Source: Sphaerolaimus hirsutus (Eukaryota; Nematoda; Chromadorea; Monhysterida; Sphaerolaimidae). Taken from it: DNA of 64,000 nucleotides. The stretch spans positions 15,874,701-15,938,700 of the forward strand of contig OZ038450.1 in the NCBI GenBank assembly GCA_964036195.1, in the 5' to 3' direction. Below the pieces are notes generated by a model. The model had not been told where the DNA came from. It searched no databases and saw nothing but the letters and a program-made list of their open reading frames with translations. Made by a program: the position numbers and the translations under genes. This document shows, one piece after another, positions 63,501 to 64,000 of this stretch (positions are counted from its first letter, which is position 1; each line of letters starts with the position of its first letter).

Positions 63501-63699
63501 GCATGACTTTTGACACTTTGCGTGACATTTGACATTGTACAGGGCGTTTTACAGGGTCTGGGACTGCCCCCTGGTCATCACAGCGGCGAGATTGCCACCG
63601 TGCACGTTTTTCTGCGCTTACGCCGACCGGCCGATCGGCGAGGCCGACGCGAACGCGTCCGTGCACTGCGAGAAATTGTTCGTCGATGTGGAAGTGGAA
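54374..63699 (+). CDS. Transmembrane adenylyl cyclase, AC5/AC6-like, 3' part beyond window
   Basis: Makes cAMP from ATP at the plasma membrane under G-protein control. Fifteen exons join without a break to 818 codons: a polar N-tail, six hydrophobic spans (M1) ending about residue 245, the C1a catalytic half, C1b, and the first spans of M2. C1a shows the juxta-membrane block QENQKQ-type, [27 protein letters not shown], the two metal-binding aspartates in LFADICGF and [28 protein letters not shown] and [14 protein letters not shown]1b has KEMRLMGH and VDRL...FKDTELERK, which point to AC5/AC6 rather than AC2 or AC9; that subclass call is from memory. WSDDV replaces the usual WSNDV. 5' exons may be 23290-23755. 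The C2 half needed for activity is outside the window. Confidence 0.95.
54506..54680 (+). mobile_element. Introner-like CWG element forming cyclase intron 1
   Basis: Starts GTGCCACTCTCGCACCCTG exactly after exon CAG and ends GGGAGTGGCCCCC plus CAG, so the intron equals the element plus one copy of its 3-bp CAG duplication. GT-AG. The arms are GTAAAATG and ACATT words in inverted order. Excision leaves the frame intact (phase 0 both sides). Confidence 0.9.
54681..54822 (+). CDS. Cyclase exon 2 (N-tail)
   Basis: Reads [18 protein letters not shown], later [16 protein letters not shown], and ends at the consensus donor GTAAGT, phase 1. Confidence 0.88.
54937..55022. mobile_element. Tiny hAT-type MITE (86 bp) in cyclase intron 2
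   Basis: Ends CAGAGTTGTTATGTACTGG and CGCAACTCTG; near-perfect duplication CTCTGTTG/CTCTGATG. Contains GGAAAACGTAAACGTAAG, so it is a deletion form of the 17059/31072 family. Confidence 0.85.
55350..55662. mobile_element. TACCGTAT-family MITE in cyclase intron 2
   Basis: Starts TACCGTATTTCCTCGGAATA; ends TTTCGAGGCTTAGAAATACGG. Contains GAACACACGTTAAAA. Somewhat eroded. Confidence 0.75.
55703..55899. mobile_element. GTATACGCGG-ended MITE in cyclase intron 2
   Basis: Left GTATACGCGGCGGACAGC and right GTCCACCGAGTATAC, continuing as AGTATGAAAACCTACC arms. About 200 bp, the uninterrupted form of the element at 13354. It ends 33 bases before exon 3. Confidence 0.85.
55933..56130 (+). CDS. Cyclase exon 3 (first membrane span)
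   Basis: The acceptor is [26 protein letters not shown] then the family-typical [18 protein letters not shown], span 1 ([19 protein letters not shown]) and the start of span 2. The donor is GTGGGT, phase 1. Confidence 0.92.
56513..56700 (+). CDS. Cyclase exon 4 (membrane spans 2-4)
   Basis: The acceptor is [47 protein letters not shown] and [13 protein letters not shown] are hydrophobic spans joined by short polar loops. It ends on CTG in phase 0, immediately before the second introner-like element. Confidence 0.93.
56701..57081 (+). mobile_element. Introner-like CWG element forming cyclase intron 4, with a nested MITE
   Basis: CTG (56698-56700) and CTG (57079-57081) flank ends GTGACACTCCCGGAGCCTG and CAGGCTCTGGGAGTGCCCC. 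Splicing GT...TG at 57081 or GT...AG at 57072 both keep frame; the latter adds Cys-Pro-Leu. A further AG at 57062 is out of phase with this donor. The 381-bp length is mostly the nested CACACACGTTAGT element. Confidence 0.88.
56757..56957. mobile_element. CACACACTAGT-like MITE nested in the introner-like element
   Basis: Ends GCCCACACACGTTAGTTGAC and GTTGACACCCAACGTGTGTGGC with AATTCGTGTCAACTC arms. Related to 57783-58407. It has CG where the main family has CT in ACACACTAGT. Confidence 0.78.
57073..57198 (+). CDS. Cyclase exon 5 (membrane spans 4-5)
   Basis: Reads [20 protein letters not shown] then [18 protein letters not shown] and ends at donor GTAGGT, phase 0. The start is 57073 if the AG at 57072 is used, 57082 if the TG end is used. 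Confidence 0.88.
57596..57748 (+). CDS. Cyclase exon 6 (span 6 and juxta-membrane helix)
   Basis: The acceptor is CAACTGCAG. Span [19 protein letters not shown] then the hallmark [24 protein letters not shown] leading into C1a. The donor is GTCGCT, phase 0. A 76-residue open frame extends past both splice sites; family alignment places the ends here. Confidence 0.93.
57783..58407. mobile_element. CACACACTAGT-family MITE in cyclase intron 6
   Basis: GGGCCCACACACACTAGTTG and CAACTAGTGTGTGTGGGCCC are near-perfect complements. About 414 bp of it is the nested element at 57908-58321. Confidence 0.9.
57908..58321. mobile_element. TACCGTAT-family MITE, GGCGTT subfamily, nested
   Basis: Ends TACCGTATTTCTCCGTGTAA and TTACACGGAGAAATACGGTA are perfect complements. 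The interior uses GGGGCGTTATAC and CGCCCGGGC rather than CTCGAAATACC words. Confidence 0.88.
58480..58601 (+). CDS. Cyclase exon 7 (start of C1)
   Basis: The acceptor is [30 protein letters not shown], later [13 protein letters not shown], then AG at donor GTAAAC, phase 2. This block is nearly invariant in the AC1/5/6/8 group. Confidence 0.96.
58650..58841 (+). CDS. Possible in-frame cassette exon between cyclase exons 7 and 8
   Basis: The GC-rich open stretch follows ACCGCTCAG and ends before a good GTATGT donor. The phases fit both neighbours (AG plus A; AA plus C), so it could add 64 residues ([20 protein letters not shown]...). Known cyclases have nothing between KHEN and the LFADI strand, so inclusion would disrupt C1a. 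It could instead be a chance frame or an exon of something else. Confidence 0.3.
59201..59444 (+). CDS. Cyclase exon 8 (C1a, both metal-binding aspartates)
   Basis: The acceptor is [29 protein letters not shown] carries the first aspartate. [16 protein letters not shown] follows, then [15 protein letters not shown] with the second, and [15 protein letters not shown]. The donor is GTTTGG, phase 0. Confidence 0.97.
59541..59994. mobile_element. TACCGTAT-family MITE in cyclase intron 8
   Basis: Ends TACCGTATTTCCTCGAAATA and TATTTCGAGGAAATACGGTA are perfect complements. Each arm is mostly CCCCCC-type runs and CACTATGAAACAATCACCC, present twice. Confidence 0.9.
60217..60361 (+). CDS. Cyclase exon 9 (C1a)
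   Basis: The acceptor is [45 protein letters not shown], then [13 protein letters not shown] where most relatives have SNDVTLANHMEAG. The donor is GTTGGT, phase 1. Confidence 0.95.
60549..60596. repeat. Perfect palindrome in cyclase intron 9
   Basis: GTAGTTGATTGAACTTACTA, CAAGTTTG centre, then the exact complement, a 48-bp hairpin. A shorter relative is in intron 13 at 63046-63075. Confidence 0.85.
60826..60974 (+). CDS. Cyclase exon 10 (end of C1a, start of C1b)
   Basis: The acceptor is [30 protein letters not shown], then [12 protein letters not shown] and [13 protein letters not shown], the usual C1a end. The donor is GTGCGG, phase 0. Confidence 0.95.
61028..61178. mobile_element. CWG-related element in cyclase intron 10
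   Basis: Ends ACTACCAGACCCTGTAAAAT and ATTTTACAGAGTCTGGAAGT are inverted; outermost bases GGGGAAAT/AACGCCC have drifted. It lies wholly inside an ordinary intron. Confidence 0.7.
61222..61601. mobile_element. TACCGTAAATCC subfamily MITE in cyclase intron 10
   Basis: Ends TACCGTAAATCCTCGAATAA and TTATTCGAGGATTTACGGTA are perfect complements; CCCCCTCGAATAACTCC words inside. Confidence 0.88.
61643..61755 (+). CDS. Cyclase exon 11 (C1b)
   Basis: The acceptor is [29 protein letters not shown] then [25 protein letters not shown] is a C1b signature of the AC5/6 type. The donor is GTTAGT, phase 2. Confidence 0.9.
61900..62081. mobile_element. CWG element in cyclase intron 11
   Basis: CAG at 61897-61899 and 62082-62084. 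Ends AGGGCTTTATCGGACATTGT and ATTTGGGGATAGCAC with TTTTACATGA arms. Eroded relative of the introner-like copies, here inside a normal intron and not beginning with GT. Confidence 0.75.
62200..62512 (+). CDS. Cyclase exon 12 (acidic C1b linker)
   Basis: The acceptor is TTCCTTCACAG. A variable Ser/His/Asp/Glu-rich linker ([15 protein letters not shown]) leads to [17 protein letters not shown] and [11 protein letters not shown], the conserved end of C1b. The donor is GTGTCT, phase 0. Confidence 0.93.
62558..62665. mobile_element. 108-bp hAT-type MITE with GGCGCC interior in cyclase intron 12
   Basis: Ends TAGTGATGGAAAAGCGCC and GGCGCCATTCCATCACTA; duplication GTTGTGAG/GTTGTGAC (7 of 8) at 62550-62557 and 62666-62673. 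It is the cleanest complete copy of the GGCGCC family here. Confidence 0.88.
62715..62812 (+). CDS. Cyclase exon 13 (start of M2)
   Basis: The acceptor is [28 protein letters not shown] then [14 protein letters not shown], the first span of M2. The donor is GTCAGT, phase 2. Confidence 0.88.
63046..63075. repeat. Inverted repeat in cyclase intron 13
   Basis: TAGTTGATTGAAC, four bases, then the exact complement; same arm as the palindrome at 60549. Confidence 0.8.
63200..63404 (+). CDS. Cyclase exon 14 (M2 spans)
   Basis: The acceptor is CCACTCACAG; the carried TG plus G makes Trp. [20 protein letters not shown], a polar loop, then [19 protein letters not shown]. It ends QL on CTG, phase 0, directly before the third introner-like element. 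Confidence 0.9.
63405..63573 (+). mobile_element. Introner-like CWG element forming cyclase intron 14
   Basis: CTG at 63402-63404 and 63571-63573. Ends GTGGCAGTCGCGGACGTTG and CAGGGTCTGGGACTGCCCC. Exact removal would be GT...TG. A canonical in-frame alternative is donor GTAATG at 63449 with acceptor TTTTACAG at 63554, which would keep 21 element-derived codons. Confidence 0.88.
63574..63699 (+). CDS. Cyclase exon 15 (M2, extracellular loop), last in window
   Basis: [42 protein letters not shown], consensus donor GTGAGT, phase 0. NAS is a possible N-glycosylation site in the loop where cyclases usually carry one. The gene continues past 64000. Confidence 0.85.
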
Positions 63700-64000
63700 G
63701 TGAGTGAAATGTTTGAATTGTTGGGGGTGGTGGTTGTATCTCGGATATTCGTAGTACTGAGATGATAAGTGAGAAAATTGTCTGAATAAAAGAAGTCTAC
63801 GCAATAGGCTTCGGTATGCCCCCAAAATTGGTGTCTCAAATGGGGCAGCCGGGAATCAATCAACCTGTCAGTATTTATGTGCAAAATTACCTATAGTGAA
63901 GGCACTCCGGCACCCTGTATTAGAAAACACTGTACGCATATAATAACTTTTTCCATTTTTTTAAAAATATCAGAAATATGCAGTGGGGGTTGAAATGTCT

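Noticed and set aside
1..64000. Search for tRNA, rRNA, phage, plasmid or bacterial defence features
   Set aside because: None seen by eye; gene structure, splice sites and transposon types are those of an animal nuclear genome.

Overview
The window is animal nuclear DNA and almost certainly invertebrate. It has two multi-exon, intron-rich protein genes on the + strand, both rebuilt here from matching splice phases. It also has a decayed BEL/Pao retrotransposon (a lineage known only from animals) and a very high load of short non-autonomous DNA transposons. I cannot name the species; an arthropod is a guess.

Layout. 1-1.1 kb: BEL/Pao pol remnant (- strand). 2.2-11.2 kb: a complete-looking C2H2 zinc-finger gene, 8 exons, about 425 residues and 12 fingers, with introns full of nested transposons. 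11.3-23.2 kb: repeats, AT-rich spacer and one CpG-rich island (20.9-22.1 kb). 23.3-23.8 kb: two GC-rich exon candidates whose phase fits the adenylyl cyclase exons about 30 kb downstream. 23.8-54.3 kb: no convincing exon, only transposons nested in transposons, and a GC-rich block at 50.7 kb. 54.4-63.7 kb: 15 exons (818 codons) of a transmembrane adenylyl cyclase closest in my judgement to the AC5/AC6 class. They cover the N-tail, six-helix M1, catalytic C1a, C1b and the start of M2; the rest of M2 and C2 lie beyond the window.

Most notable observation. Three cyclase introns (54506-54680, 56701-57081, 63405-63573) coincide, to the base, with copies of a dispersed inverted-repeat transposon family that makes a 3-bp CAG/CTG target duplication. 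Copies outside genes begin GGGGCAGTCC or similar. The three exonic copies instead begin GTGNCA/GTGCCA, so a GT donor sits at the exon edge. They look like introners, transposons acting as new introns. The 3-bp duplication is shown independently by a copy at 35482-35673 that landed in the terminal CAG of another transposon. The two copies in CTG sites should give a TG rather than AG 3' end, which is an open splicing question.

A second theme is that many element families (hAT-like by 8-bp duplications, TA-flanked, CWG-flanked) have interiors made of degenerate iterations of one short word (for example ACGTAA, GGAAAAC, GGTACGGTAA, ATATCGA, GGCGCC, TTAAGAGT). They insert into one another up to four layers deep. 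No tRNA, rRNA or CRISPR array was seen.
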